A stretch of DNA of 64,000 nucleotides from Ga0077523 sp038324085. GTDB lineage: Bacteria > Pseudomonadota > Gammaproteobacteria > Burkholderiales > Ga0077523. Below, in pieces: positions 54,940 to 64,000 of the stretch. A program made the translations under genes and the position numbers. Location: NCBI GenBank assembly GCA_038324085.1, contig JBBQHP010000011.1, forward strand, positions 1 to 64,000, read 5' to 3'. Position 1 is the stretch's first letter, and each line of letters begins with the position of its first letter. Below the pieces are notes generated by a model. That model did no database searches. It was not told where the DNA came from and saw only the letters and a program-made list of their open reading frames with translations.

Positions 54940-57039
54940 TTGTTGACTCAAATCAATAGCATGTATAGGCTAATTAAAGCTGTTAAGCACACCTATACCA
55001 TGGTACGGAACTCGACGAAACTGATCGCTGCCTGCGTCGTCCTGGGTGTGGTGAACCAGGCCTGTGCAGTCGGCACCATTGCCAAGCAGTCCAAGGTTGA
55101 TGCTCCCGCCTCGGCGGAAGCACCCGTTGTTGCGGCTCCGACTCATCCTGCCCCCGCAGCGCCTGCGCCGTCGGCCGTGCGCCCGCCAGCAGTAGTTGCT
55201 GTCACGATCGCAACCGATCCGGCCAAGGCAATACCCGCTCGCGCCGCAACGTCGGCGCCTGCACCGATGCCCGTCGGTGCCGCTGGGACGCCGGCCATCA
55301 AGCCCGCCGCCGCGCCTCGCACTTCCGATTACGCTGAGGCCAAAGTGACGTCGGCTCCGTATGACGGCGCGGGCCGGCCGACATCGTTCAGCGAGGCTCC
55401 CGGGGCTCCGCATCCGGTGCCGCCCACGAAACCAGCGATCGAGGCGACGGCGCCGCTGCCGCCTGCCCAGAGCGAGCTGTTGGCTGCTTCCTCCACCGCG
55501 CCGACGGAGACGGGTCGCCCGACCGGTACGGCGGCGCCGCTTCCCTCCGTCGCGAGCATCGATTCGACCAGTGTGCCTGAGGGGATCACCCCGGTCACAC
55601 CTGCAACGACACCGCAAACGCCCGCGTCATACAACGGTACGCAGGTCATCTCCGCAACCCCGGTCGCGATGCAGGGGCCAGCCTCGGTCCCCATCGTCTA
55701 TTCGGATACGCCGAAAGAGATCGTTGGCAGCCTGTGGGACCGGATCCGCGTCGGATTCGCAATGCCCGAGTTGGAATCCCCGCTCGTGCAGCGTCACATG
55801 ACCTGGTATCTCAATCGCCCGGAGTACCTGCAACGCATGGTCGAGCGCAGCCGCCGCTACCTCCATTACATCGTGGAGCAACTCGAGCAGCGCGGAATGC
55901 CGCTTGAAATCGCGCTTCTCCCCATGATCGAAAGCGCCTACAACCCGGTTGCCTACTCATCGGCGCATGCCTCCGGAATCTGGCAATTCATTCCCGCAAC
56001 CGGGCGTCGTTACGGACTCGAACAGAATTGGTGGTACGACGGTCGGCGGGACGTGACGGCCGCAACGGATGCCGCACTCGACTACCTGCAGAAGCTGCAC
56101 GGGGATTTCGGTGACTGGGAATTGGCACTGGCCGCATACAACTGGGGCGAGGGCGCTGTCAGCCGGGCAATCGCGAAGAATCAACGCAACCACAAGCCTA
56201 CCGACTATTCCAGCCTGAAGATGCCGAAGGAGACCGCGCACTATCTCCCCAAGCTGCAGGCAGTGAAGAATCTGATCGCCGATCCCGCGCGCTATGGTGT
56301 GGAGCTGGAAGACATCCCCAATCAGCCTTACTTCATCCGGGTGAACGCGCCCTCAGACATCGACGTCAAGCGCGCCGCGCAGCTTGCCGAGGTACCCATC
56401 GAGGAATTCCGCTACCTGAATCCGGCGCACAACCGGCCAGTGATTTCGTCCGATGGCGACCGCATGCTGCTGGTACCGGTCGAGAAGGCAGAGGTCTTCG
56501 CGACGAACCTGGAGGCCAACTCCGATCCGCTCGTTTCATGGCAGACGGTCACGTTGAAGAAGAACGAGAGTCTCGACAAGGTTGCGGCACGGTACGGTAT
56601 CTCGGTGAATACGCTGATGCAGGTGAACGGTCTGAGCCATCATCGCCGCACGCGCCCCGGGCAGACGCTCATCGTGCCGACGCCCGCCGCAATCCAGAAG
56701 AACGCCAAACTGGGCCGATCGCTCGATCCGGTTGAATACCGGCGCCCGTCTGCCGGGCCCGAGATGGAACTCTATCGGGTCAAACAAGGCGACACGCTGC
56801 TGCGCATCGCGAAGCAGCATCGGGTGAGCACCCGTCAGATCGAGCGATGGAATTTTCTCAAGCGCGGAAAGATCGCCGTTGGTCAGCAGCTGACCCTCTA
56901 CCCCGACATGGCCCCGACACACAAGAAGCGCTCCACGAGAACGAAGACCGCCAAGGCACACAAGGCGGGCAAGGCTACGCATTCGGCGCAAACCAAGGCC
57001 TCGAGCGGAACACATCGCAAGCAAGTCGCTCGCAACTGA
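54940..57039 (+). CDS. mltD: Membrane-bound lytic murein transglycosylase D
   Basis: Up to 699 residues. A signal-like segment (LIAACVVLGVVNQACAVG) is followed by about 200 residues of Ala/Pro-rich linker, longer than usual. The transglycosylase domain then follows with catalytic Glu in LLPMIESAYNPVAYS, and ASGIWQFIPATGRRYGL and LALAAYNWGEGAVSRAI. Two LysM domains lie at about 525-570 and 620-665 (VKQGDTLLRIAKQHRV). The C-terminus is Lys/Thr/Ala-rich. The start is uncertain: TTG 54940 has AGGAG upstream; ATG 54961 or ATG 55000 are alternatives, and a promoter-like sequence overlaps this region. gloB-mltD is a conserved pair. Confidence 0.92.
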   Translation: MLTQINSMYRLIKAVKHTYTMVRNSTKLIAACVVLGVVNQACAVGTIAKQSKVDAPASAEAPVVAAPTHPAPAAPAPSAVRPPAVVAVTIATDPAKAIPARAATSAPAPMPVGAAGTPAIKPAAAPRTSDYAEAKVTSAPYDGAGRPTSFSEAPGAPHPVPPTKPAIEATAPLPPAQSELLAASSTAPTETGRPTGTAAPLPSVASIDSTSVPEGITPVTPATTPQTPASYNGTQVISATPVAMQGPASVPIVYSDTPKEIVGSLWDRIRVGFAMPELESPLVQRHMTWYLNRPEYLQRMVERSRRYLHYIVEQLEQRGMPLEIALLPMIESAYNPVAYSSAHASGIWQFIPATGRRYGLEQNWWYDGRRDVTAATDAALDYLQKLHGDFGDWELALAAYNWGEGAVSRAIAKNQRNHKPTDYSSLKMPKETAHYLPKLQAVKNLIADPARYGVELEDIPNQPYFIRVNAPSDIDVKRAAQLAEVPIEEFRYLNPAHNRPVISSDGDRMLLVPVEKAEVFATNLEANSDPLVSWQTVTLKKNESLDKVAARYGISVNTLMQVNGLSHHRRTRPGQTLIVPTPAAIQKNAKLGRSLDPVEYRRPSAGPEMELYRVKQGDTLLRIAKQHRVSTRQIERWNFLKRGKIAVGQQLTLYPDMAPTHKKRSTRTKTAKAHKAGKATHSAQTKASSGTHRKQVARN
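54943..54971 (+). promoter_or_regulatory. Possible sigma-70 promoter at the mltD start
   Basis: TTGACT, 17 bp, TAGGCT. The spacing is ideal and the -35 good, while the -10 is poor. If real, transcription would begin near 54978 and translation at ATG 55000, leaving the signal segment intact. Confidence 0.35.
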
Positions 57040-57066
57040 CCACCAGACGGCTTGGAAACACAGCGG

Positions 57067-57089
57067 GCGGCGCCATTGGCGCCGCTTTT
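57067..57089 (+). terminator. Rho-independent terminator of mltD
   Basis: GCGGCGCC-ATT-GGCGCCGC is a perfect 8-bp stem with a three-base loop, followed directly by TTTT. It lies 28 bp after the mltD stop, and its T-run touches the stop codon of the convergent yejF gene. Confidence 0.85.
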
Positions 57090-59116
57090 CATTGCTGCTC
57101 GTACAACAGACATCGAACCCAATGGCTGGACGAGAGCCGGGTCTCCGCGGGATACGCGGCGCGGCACTCCGGCATGGCATTGGGACACCGCGGTTCGAAG
57201 TGACATCCGGGCGGCGGATTTGCGGGCGACGGGATGTCACCCGTCAACCGGATGACCTCACGCGCGCTCGTTCGTTCGATGGTGGGAACAGCAGACAGCA
57301 ACGCCTTGGTATAGGGGTGTCGCGGTGAGCGCAGAACTTCGTCGACAGTGCCGTGTTCGACGATGCGACCGAGGTACATCACCGCAACTTCATGCGCAAT
57401 ATATTCGACGACAGCAATGTTGTGCGTGATGAACAGGTACGCGATACCGAGTCGATCCTGAAGGTCCCTGAGCAGATTCAGGATCTGCGCCTGCACCGAT
57501 ACGTCGAGCGCTGAAGTGGGTTCATCGCAGACGATGAGCTTCGGGTCCACGGCGAGCGCCCGTGCAATCGCGATGCGCTGTCGCTGACCGCCGGAGAACT
57601 CGTGGGGATACCGAATACTCATGTCGGGTGACAGCCCCACTTGCTCGAGCAGTGCTTCCACCCGTGCGAGACGTTCCACTGCCGTATCACCGACACCGAG
57701 GGCAGTCATGCCTTCCTCGATGATGTCGCATACCCGCATGCGTGGATTCAGTGACGCGAACGGATCCTGGAAGATGATCTGGAAGTCGCGCCGGCGCCCG
57801 CGTAACTGCGATTGGCCGAGCCGTGCCAGATCAACACCGCCGAATCGGATCGAACCGGCCACCGATGGCAACAAGCGTACGATGCCTTTTCCGGCCGTGG
57901 TCTTGCCGCAGCCGGATTCGCCGACCAGGGCCACGGTCCGGCCCGCGGGGATGGAAAGCGAGATGCCGTCTACCGCCTTGACATGACCTACGATGCGCTT
58001 GAAGAGACCGCGTCGGATCGGAAAGTGAATGCGGAGATCCTCGATCTCGAGCAGCGGGTGGTGAACCTTCGCGAATCCCGCGGCGCCGTGATCACTGCTC
58101 ATTGCGGGTTTTCCGCCAGCGCTCACCGTGGATGCCTCGTCGGCAGCACCGTCGGCATACAAATGACAACGCACGGCGTGCTCCGGAATCGGAAAGTGGA
58201 CGGTGGGCTCGGCCTCCCGGCAACGCGACCACGACCGATCGCAGCGATCCGCAAAGCGGCAACCCGTGAAATCCGTCCAGAGCGGCGGGACCGTGCCGCG
58301 AATCACAGCGAGTCGCCCGTCGCGCGCGCCCGGCCCGGGTAGCGATGCGAACAGCTTGCGCGTGTAGGGATGCGCCGGTTGCCCGAAAAAGCGCTCGCGC
58401 GGAGCCGTCTCTACGATCTCGCCCGCATACATCACAGCGACGCGGTGAGCCATCTCGGATACGACGCCCAGGTCGTGCGTGATGAGCAGTATCGACATGC
58501 CTGTGCGACGTTGCAGATCGCGCAAAAGCTCGAGAACCTGGGCCTGGATGGTCACGTCGAGTGCCATGGTCGGCTCGTCGGCCACGAGCAGTTCCGGTTC
58601 GCAGGCGAGCGCGGCAGCGATCATCACGCGCTGCTTGAGCCCCCCGGACAATTGAAACGGGTACTCGCCGAGCCTGCGGGCCGGATCGGGAATTCCGACC
58701 GACTCGAACAACTCGAGCACCCGTCGATCCGCCTTTGCACCCGTCAGGCCGAGATGCCGCGCCAGCACTTCACGTACCTGATCGCCGACGGTCATGACCG
58801 GGTTCAGGCTCGCACCGGGTTCCTGGAAGATCATCGCGATTCGGCGCCCGCGCACGTCGCGCATGCGGCGCTCCGGGAGTCCGATGAGATCGACACCGTC
58901 GAGCAATACTCGGCCACCGACGATGACGCCGGCGTCCGGCAGTAGGCGCATGATCGAAAGCGCCGTGAGCGACTTGCCGCAGCCGGACTCGCCGAGCAGC
59001 GCGAAAGTCTCGCCTCGTTCGATCGCAAAAGAGAGCCCGTCGACTGCATGCACGATCCGGTCACCGCTTCCGACCCAAGTGCGGAGCTCTTCGATCTTCA
59101 GCAGCGGATCGGTCAC
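57089..59116 (-). CDS. yejF: Peptide ABC transporter, fused two-module ATPase (YejF-type)
   Basis: 675 residues with two complete ABC modules. Each has a Walker A (LLGESGCGKS near 40; LVGESGCGKT near 365), signature (LSGGLKQRVMIAAAL; FSGGQRQRIAIARAL) and Walker B (LLVADEPTMALDV; LIVCDEPTSALDV). Each is followed by the oligopeptide-type cysteine-rich tail (FTGCRFADRCD; PPGCHFEPRCPNAMPEC). The tandem fusion is typical of YejF. GTG start overlaps the permease stop (GTGA). It energises uptake of peptides, as known for YejABEF. Confidence 0.9.
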   Translation of the reverse strand: MTDPLLKIEELRTWVGSGDRIVHAVDGLSFAIERGETFALLGESGCGKSLTALSIMRLLPDAGVIVGGRVLLDGVDLIGLPERRMRDVRGRRIAMIFQEPGASLNPVMTVGDQVREVLARHLGLTGAKADRRVLELFESVGIPDPARRLGEYPFQLSGGLKQRVMIAAALACEPELLVADEPTMALDVTIQAQVLELLRDLQRRTGMSILLITHDLGVVSEMAHRVAVMYAGEIVETAPRERFFGQPAHPYTRKLFASLPGPGARDGRLAVIRGTVPPLWTDFTGCRFADRCDRSWSRCREAEPTVHFPIPEHAVRCHLYADGAADEASTVSAGGKPAMSSDHGAAGFAKVHHPLLEIEDLRIHFPIRRGLFKRIVGHVKAVDGISLSIPAGRTVALVGESGCGKTTAGKGIVRLLPSVAGSIRFGGVDLARLGQSQLRGRRRDFQIIFQDPFASLNPRMRVCDIIEEGMTALGVGDTAVERLARVEALLEQVGLSPDMSIRYPHEFSGGQRQRIAIARALAVDPKLIVCDEPTSALDVSVQAQILNLLRDLQDRLGIAYLFITHNIAVVEYIAHEVAVMYLGRIVEHGTVDEVLRSPRHPYTKALLSAVPTIERTSAREVIRLTGDIPSPANPPPGCHFEPRCPNAMPECRAAYPAETRLSSSHWVRCLLYEQQ

Positions 59117-60597
59117 GTTGCCACCCTCGGTGTCGACGGCCCTGCCCGCCGGCGCCGCCGACGTAGTGACGGGACATCGAACAGCGCCCGCATGCGCGGA
59201 TCGAGCGCATCGCGCACGGCATCCGCGAAAAGGTTGGCGGCCAGGACCAGCGTGAGCATGAACACGAAAGCGGATGCGATCGACCACCACACGATCGGTT
59301 CGCGGGCCAGTTCGAGCCGTGCCGAATTAATCATCGTTCCGAAGCTGTTCGTCGCTGGATCGACGCCCACGCCGACGTACGACAGGACCGCTTCAGAGAG
59401 CACCAGACCGCTGAACCCGAGCACGGTCGTGATGATGACGATGTGAAGCACGTTTGGCAGCACATGTCGCACCATGATTCGCCACGGACCCACGCCGAAG
59501 GCATGTGCAGCCTGGACATACTCCAGCTCCCGCAGCTTCAAGGTTTCGCCACGAAGCAGGCGGCAAAGTCCCGTCCAACTGGTGACGCCGAGGATGATGC
59601 AGAGGAACAGGAGCCTGAAGTCCGCGCGTCGCGTGACCGAATCGAAGATCTCCGGATGCGTGTCCATGTAGACCTGCATCATGAGCACCGCTGCAGCGAT
59701 GAGGAGGACGCCGGGAATCGAGCTCAAGGTCGTGTAGAGATACTGGATGATGTCGTCGATCCAGCCTCTGAAGTATCCCGCCATGATGCCCAGCGCCAGT
59801 GCGAAGGGCAGCATGACGAGCGTCGTGACCGTTCCGATCACCAGTGCCGTCCGAATACTCTTCAGGGTGAGATAGAGCACGTCCTGCCCGACTTTGTCGG
59901 TGCCGAACACGTGGTAGTGCTTCGACAACACGACGAGCGGCAATGCAATGAACAGAATGATCCCGAGCGCGACCAGGATCCCCCGCAGTGGCACTTCGAG
60001 CTCGCCGCGCCACAGATTGCCCGATACGTCCGCGAAACGGGCCTGGCTCTTCGCGGCGGCGACGCCGGTGACGATCGCGCAGATCAGCGTCCAAAGGAGC
60101 GCCGCGATCGCTCCACCCTGCAAGGCGCCGCGGGCAATGTCGGGCACGCGCTCCTTTGCGGGATCATTCAGATGCGCACCGCCGTACTTGAGCCTGGGAT
60201 AGTCGCGTCGCTGAGTGCCGTCGGGTTGTGTGATCGTTTCCTTGGAATGCGCGAAGGCTGAAAACGGCGCGGAAAAAGTGCGCTCCTGACGCGTGCGCAA
60301 AGTCTCGGACAGCGCATCGAGCGCCGACAGGACTTCCGGGGCATAACGCCGTTCACCGCTCGACGTATCGCCGGGCAAAGCGCGCTGATAGTGAAAGGTG
60401 TCGAGCAATCCAATCAGGACGAAGGCCAGCAGCACGGTTGCCGAAACCATTCCCGTCGCGGATCGCCCAACCTTCCGCCAGGGCGCCCGCAAGTGCTCGT
60501 GCCGCGTCGTGTACCACGTGAATGCCGCGATGGACGCGATCATCGCGAACACGAGTGCATCGGTCCACAACAACACGAACTTGACCGGCAGGTTCAT
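59113..60597 (-). CDS. yejE: Peptide ABC transporter permease (YejE-type)
   Basis: 494 residues, long for a DppC-like permease because of an extended loop after the first two membrane segments (about 70-160), as in YejE. The inner-membrane domain has ALVIGTVTTLVMLPFALALG, the EAA-like LREYVQAAHAFGVGPWRIMV region with one substitution order (LRELEYVQAAHAFG), and VLPNVLHIVIITTVLGFSG. ATGA overlap with yejB upstream. Confidence 0.88.
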   Translation of the reverse strand: MNLPVKFVLLWTDALVFAMIASIAAFTWYTTRHEHLRAPWRKVGRSATGMVSATVLLAFVLIGLLDTFHYQRALPGDTSSGERRYAPEVLSALDALSETLRTRQERTFSAPFSAFAHSKETITQPDGTQRRDYPRLKYGGAHLNDPAKERVPDIARGALQGGAIAALLWTLICAIVTGVAAAKSQARFADVSGNLWRGELEVPLRGILVALGIILFIALPLVVLSKHYHVFGTDKVGQDVLYLTLKSIRTALVIGTVTTLVMLPFALALGIMAGYFRGWIDDIIQYLYTTLSSIPGVLLIAAAVLMMQVYMDTHPEIFDSVTRRADFRLLFLCIILGVTSWTGLCRLLRGETLKLRELEYVQAAHAFGVGPWRIMVRHVLPNVLHIVIITTVLGFSGLVLSEAVLSYVGVGVDPATNSFGTMINSARLELAREPIVWWSIASAFVFMLTLVLAANLFADAVRDALDPRMRALFDVPSLRRRRRRAGPSTPRVAT

Positions 60598-61574
60598 TCG
60601 AAGCGGATCCTTGGATCGACGATCGTGTAGGAAATGTCGGTGAGGATGAGTCCGGCGATATAGAGCAGCGAGCCGAGAAACACCATCGTGCGCACGACCG
60701 CGAAATCCTGAGAACCGATGGCATCGATCGTGTAACTTCCGAGACCCGGAATACCGAAGAAGGATTCCATGACAAGGCTGCCGAGGAATAGCGACGGAAT
60801 CACGACGACCACACCGGTGAGTATCGGGATCAGGGCATTGCGCAGCACGTGGTGGGCGAGTACCCGACCTTCGGCAAGCCCTTTGGCCCGCGCTGTGCGA
60901 ACGTAGTCACGATTGACTTCCTCGAGGAAGATCGAACGGTACCAGCGGCCGCTCTCGCCAAAACCGCCGACCAGGCCTACTGCGATAGGCAGAATCATGA
61001 AACGCCAAGCGTTGAGGCCATCCGCGAAACCCGAGATCGGCACCAGGTTCCAGAGCTTGGCCACCAGAAACTGGCCGCCGATGATGTAGAACATTCCCGA
61101 GATCGACATTGCAGTAACGCACAGGATCACGCCGCTCACGTCCAGATAGGTCGCACGGAACAGCGCCATGAGCAATGCGAAGGAGACGTAGGCCAGCAGG
61201 CCGACGATGAACACAGGGAGCGCGATGGCGAGGCTCGGCCCCATGCGCGTGGCGATCTCGTGGCCGATGTCGCGCCCATCTGATTCCGCCTTGCCGAAAT
61301 CGAAGCGGAACAATCGTGTCGAATGCTCGAAGAATATCGTGTCGCTGACGTGCCCGAAACCCGGAACGGCAGCGTTGTAGAGCAAGGGTTTGTCATAGCC
61401 GCGCTCCTGCTTCCAGCGCTCGATGGCTTCGGGCGTCACCCGTTTCACCCCCAACTGCATGCGGGCCATGTCGTCCGGTGTATTCACGACGAAGAACAGC
61501 GTGAAGGTGATCACGTTTACACCGATCAGAATCGGAATGGCGTAGAACAGGCGGCGGATGATGTAACGGATCAT
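60594..61574 (-). CDS. yejB: Peptide ABC transporter permease (YejB-type)
   Basis: 326 residues of the DppB/YejB type. RRLFYAIPILIGVNVITFTL is the first membrane segment; FLEEVNRDYVRTARAKGLAE is the EAA loop that contacts the ATPase; MESFFGIPGLGSYTIDAI precedes the last segments. ATG four bases after the binding-protein stop, so translation is coupled. Confidence 0.9.
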   Translation of the reverse strand: MIRYIIRRLFYAIPILIGVNVITFTLFFVVNTPDDMARMQLGVKRVTPEAIERWKQERGYDKPLLYNAAVPGFGHVSDTIFFEHSTRLFRFDFGKAESDGRDIGHEIATRMGPSLAIALPVFIVGLLAYVSFALLMALFRATYLDVSGVILCVTAMSISGMFYIIGGQFLVAKLWNLVPISGFADGLNAWRFMILPIAVGLVGGFGESGRWYRSIFLEEVNRDYVRTARAKGLAEGRVLAHHVLRNALIPILTGVVVVIPSLFLGSLVMESFFGIPGLGSYTIDAIGSQDFAVVRTMVFLGSLLYIAGLILTDISYTIVDPRIRFE

Positions 61575-61578
61575 CGAT

Positions 61579-63774
61579 TCAATCCGTGGCCGACGGTGAG
61601 ACGTCCATGCGACCCGTGCTGCGTTCGCGCCGGCGATAGGTCAGCACCGCGGGAACGCAAAAGCTGATCACCACGGCTGCCAATACTCCGATAGGCCAGA
61701 CCACGGGGTGATTCCAGCGCTGCCGAAGCTCCGCCCGCTCGGCCACATCGACCCGCTGGTATTTCAGGAGGTTGTTCGCGATCTGATTGGGCTTGCGATT
61801 CTTGACCCATGCGTGAGCAAGCCCGTATTCCTTCGGATGCATTCCCCAAAGCCAGGGAGCATCGCGCCGCGCAACCTCCAACATCTGGTCGATGATCACC
61901 TGGCGTTCAGGGCCGTTATCCATGTTCTTCATGCGCTCGAACAGTCGGTCGAACTCCGGATTGGCCCAGTTCGAAGCGTTCTCGCCCTGGAACTTGACCT
62001 TGCTCTGCGGACCATGCAACAGGAACAGAAAATTCTCCGGATCGGGATAGTCGGCGTTCCAACCCCAATAGAATATTTGTGCGTTGCCCTTGCGCACCTT
62101 TTCCTGGAAGCGGTTGTAGTCCGTGGCTCGTACCACCAGATTCACGTTCAGTTTCGCGAACTGCTTGCGCAGCCAGTCGAGACGGGCTTTGTCGTCCGGT
62201 CCGCGCGAGGTGGCATCCAGATTGAGCACGAGCGGCGCGCCCGTCTGGCCGTCCACGCCGTTCGGGTAGCCGGCCTCGGCCATCAACCTGCGCGCAGCTT
62301 CGACCGGTTTGCGGCGAGGCTCGCCGTCGACCCAGTCGTAGACGTAGTGGTTGATGCCCGCTTCCCCTTCCCGGTAGCCGAAGATGCCAGGCGGGAGCGG
62401 CCCTTGAGCGGCGATGCCGCGCCCATTGGCGAAGATCGATATGAATTCCTCGTAGTCGACCGCGACGGAGATTGCTTGCCGCAACTTGCGGGTTCGTTCC
62501 GCCTCGCCACCGACCACCGGGTCGAGCATATTGAAACCCATGTAGAACGTCGACGGCGACACCGCCGTCTTCAATTGGATGCCCTTCGCGCGCATGTCGT
62601 CGGTTAGGGTGACCTCACCTCCGCTCGCAACCTGGATCGCCTGGTCGAAGGAGTCCGAACTGATACCGGAGGCGTCGTAGTAGCCCTGCAGAAACTTGCT
62701 CCAGTAGGGAATTGTTTCTTTCTCCAGGCTGAACACCACCCGGTCCACGAACGGGATGGGTTTGCCCGCGTCGGCCAGCAGGCCCTGCTCGGCGTCGCCC
62801 GGTTCGCCTTCGGCAGGGTAGGTCTCACCGTAGTAGTTGGGATTTCGCTCGAGCACCATGCGTCGATTGGGATTGTTGAGGGTCAGCATGTACGGTCCTG
62901 CTCCCACGGGATACCAATCGAGGGTGATGTTCTTCTCGATCAGGCCGGGCTGGCTATAGAACCGGTCGGCTTCCATCGGTATCGGTGCAAAGAACGGCAT
63001 GGCAAGCCAATAGACGAACTGGGGGTAACGGCCCTTGAGGCGGATACGATAGGTGTGTTCATCGACCACCTCGACGCCTTCGAGGGCGTGCTCGCGCAGA
63101 TCGATCCACGCGTCCTTGTGACCCTGGCGGACAAGGTCTTCGTTCACCGTCCTGAGCGTGTCTCCGTACTCCTTCAGCCCGACGATGTACTCGCCCATCA
63201 AACCGAAGATCGGCGAATGCAGGCGCGGGTGGGCGAGGCGCTTGATCTGGTAGACGAAGTCCTCGGCCCGAACCTCGCGCGTACCGGTTTCGCCAAAGTC
63301 GCGCAGTTCGTGAATCCGACCCAGTTCGCGAGCATCCAGCGGAACATAGCGGGGCCTGCCTTCGACAGTTGTGGCGAAAGCCGGATGCGGCTGGTAGCGC
63401 ATCCCTGGCCGGATCCGAATTTCGTAGACGCTGAAAGCGACCTTCGCCGGATCCGCGCTTGTCGGCAATTCGCGCGCCTGCGAATCGAGAAACTTCGGGA
63501 TCGGGACCTCGAGGGCGGCGTGAGGAACTAGCGTGTACGGACGCTTCAGATAGTGATACTGCAACGGCGGCGTGTAGACCTGCGCCGTGAACATGATCTC
63601 GTTCGCGCTGTATGACTGCACGGGATCCAGATGTTTCGGACGCTCCAGGAAGGCGGAGTAGAGCGTGTTCGATAGGCGCTCGGATGCCGGATAGGGATCG
63701 TTCCAGGCACCGCTGCACGCCGCCAACGCGGGGATAGCTGCAAGTAAGGCGATCCGGTATATCGGGTTCGGCAT
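61579..63774 (-). CDS. yejA: Peptide ABC transporter substrate-binding lipoprotein (YejA-like)
   Basis: 731 residues of the family 5 binding proteins. The N-terminus MPNPIYRIALLAAIPALAAC is a lipoprotein signal with the lipid-modified cysteine at position 20. Further motifs include HLDPVQSYSANEIMFTAQVY and FYSQPGLIEKNITLDWYPVG. A hydrophobic anchor-like segment near the C-terminus (PIGVLAAVVISFCVPAVL) is unusual for a soluble binding protein. First gene of the yej operon, divergent from fabI with a 108-bp gap. The ATG was chosen to start the signal peptide; no strong ribosome binding site. Confidence 0.85.
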   Translation of the reverse strand: MPNPIYRIALLAAIPALAACSGAWNDPYPASERLSNTLYSAFLERPKHLDPVQSYSANEIMFTAQVYTPPLQYHYLKRPYTLVPHAALEVPIPKFLDSQARELPTSADPAKVAFSVYEIRIRPGMRYQPHPAFATTVEGRPRYVPLDARELGRIHELRDFGETGTREVRAEDFVYQIKRLAHPRLHSPIFGLMGEYIVGLKEYGDTLRTVNEDLVRQGHKDAWIDLREHALEGVEVVDEHTYRIRLKGRYPQFVYWLAMPFFAPIPMEADRFYSQPGLIEKNITLDWYPVGAGPYMLTLNNPNRRMVLERNPNYYGETYPAEGEPGDAEQGLLADAGKPIPFVDRVVFSLEKETIPYWSKFLQGYYDASGISSDSFDQAIQVASGGEVTLTDDMRAKGIQLKTAVSPSTFYMGFNMLDPVVGGEAERTRKLRQAISVAVDYEEFISIFANGRGIAAQGPLPPGIFGYREGEAGINHYVYDWVDGEPRRKPVEAARRLMAEAGYPNGVDGQTGAPLVLNLDATSRGPDDKARLDWLRKQFAKLNVNLVVRATDYNRFQEKVRKGNAQIFYWGWNADYPDPENFLFLLHGPQSKVKFQGENASNWANPEFDRLFERMKNMDNGPERQVIIDQMLEVARRDAPWLWGMHPKEYGLAHAWVKNRKPNQIANNLLKYQRVDVAERAELRQRWNHPVVWPIGVLAAVVISFCVPAVLTYRRRERSTGRMDVSPSATD

Positions 63775-63813
63775 GCGGGCATCGAACTGGGAACGGGCCG
63801 GGCGCGACCCGGG

Positions 63814-63843
63814 TTCGGGTGCGACGAGGGCGGCGCCTATAAT
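63814..63843 (+). promoter_or_regulatory. Candidate fabI promoter
   Basis: A perfect -10 TATAAT at 63838-63843, with a weak -35 (TTCGGG) 18 bp upstream. It lies 40 bp before the fabI start in the intergenic region shared with the divergent yej operon. Confidence 0.55.
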
Positions 63844-63882
63844 AGCGGCGAGTTCACCGAACGAAAAACCTCGAGGACATCC

Positions 63883-64000
63883 ATGGGCTTTCTGCAGGAC
63901 AAGAAGATTCTCGTCACCGGAATGTTGAGCAGCCGATCGATCGCCTACGGAATCGCGAAAGCCTGTCACCGTGAAGGTGCGCAACTCGCGTTCACGTTCC
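63883..64000 (+). CDS. fabI: Enoyl-[acyl-carrier-protein] reductase (NADH), cut by window end
   Basis: The first 39 codons are present: MGFLQDKKILVTGMLSSRSI and AYGIAKACHREGAQLAF. The TGMLSSRSIAYGIA stretch is the NAD-binding signature of FabI within the short-chain dehydrogenase fold. FabI reduces enoyl-ACP in the last step of the fatty-acid elongation cycle. ATG with GAGGA five bases upstream. The rest lies outside the window. Confidence 0.93.
   Translation, partial: MGFLQDKKILVTGMLSSRSIAYGIAKACHREGAQLAFTF

Overview
The window is high-GC proteobacterial DNA made of two unlike halves. The right part (about 47.0-64.0 kb) reads as ordinary chromosome. The order dnaQ - rnhA - SAM methyltransferase / gloB - mltD, followed by a yej-type peptide transporter next to fabI, is a neighbourhood I associate with beta-/gammaproteobacteria, most likely a betaproteobacterium. 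This is an inference from gene order; there is no rRNA or other strong marker in view.

The left part (about 1-46.8 kb) is accessory DNA. From left to right it holds: (1) the end of an IS21-family element (istB, istA, four direct repeats at its right end) lying against a relic of a second istA and a broken outer-membrane beta-barrel gene; (2) a sigma-54 activator gene with no sensor domain; (3) an apparently complete extracellular contractile injection system (eCIS, the antifeeding-prophage/PVC/MAC class), 22 genes on the minus strand from 37893 down to 4496, mostly translationally coupled; (4) an IS1634-type element and a truncated IS1380-type element; (5) a decayed conjugative or integrative region with a frameshifted DUF4400-like gene, a traL-like ATPase, a traK-like small protein, a tyrosine recombinase, about 2.5 kb with no recognisable gene, an alpA-like regulator with an in-frame stop and a multiply frameshifted primase/helicase-like gene.

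The eCIS operon, in transcription order: small protein, DUF4255 tube terminator, modular hypothetical, giant sheath, tube, second sheath, second tube, small DUF5908-like protein, LysM collar protein, gpD-like and gpV-like spike halves, unknown protein in the usual spike-tip position, gp25, baseplate J, beta-propeller/gpI fusion, three fibre-type proteins with a common N-terminal motif, tape measure, AAA+ ATPase, and two large DUF4157 proteins that look like cargo toxins. The last of these ends in a PD-(D/E)xK nuclease-like motif. The first gene has a near-perfect sigma-54 promoter (TGGCACG-N4-TTGC) about 20 nt upstream of its ribosome binding site region, and a 16-bp palindrome about 70 bp upstream of the predicted start site. 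The only activator gene in view sits at the far end of the cluster, convergent with the last cargo gene. The simplest reading is a mobile injection system switched on as one unit by its own sigma-54 activator.

In the chromosomal half, an NMT1-type ABC importer is split: ATPase and permease at 47.7-49.3 kb, binding protein at 51.0-52.0 kb. An ECF sigma factor and a Crp/Fnr regulator lie between the two parts, with a perfect TGTGA-N6-TCACA site in front of the sigma gene.
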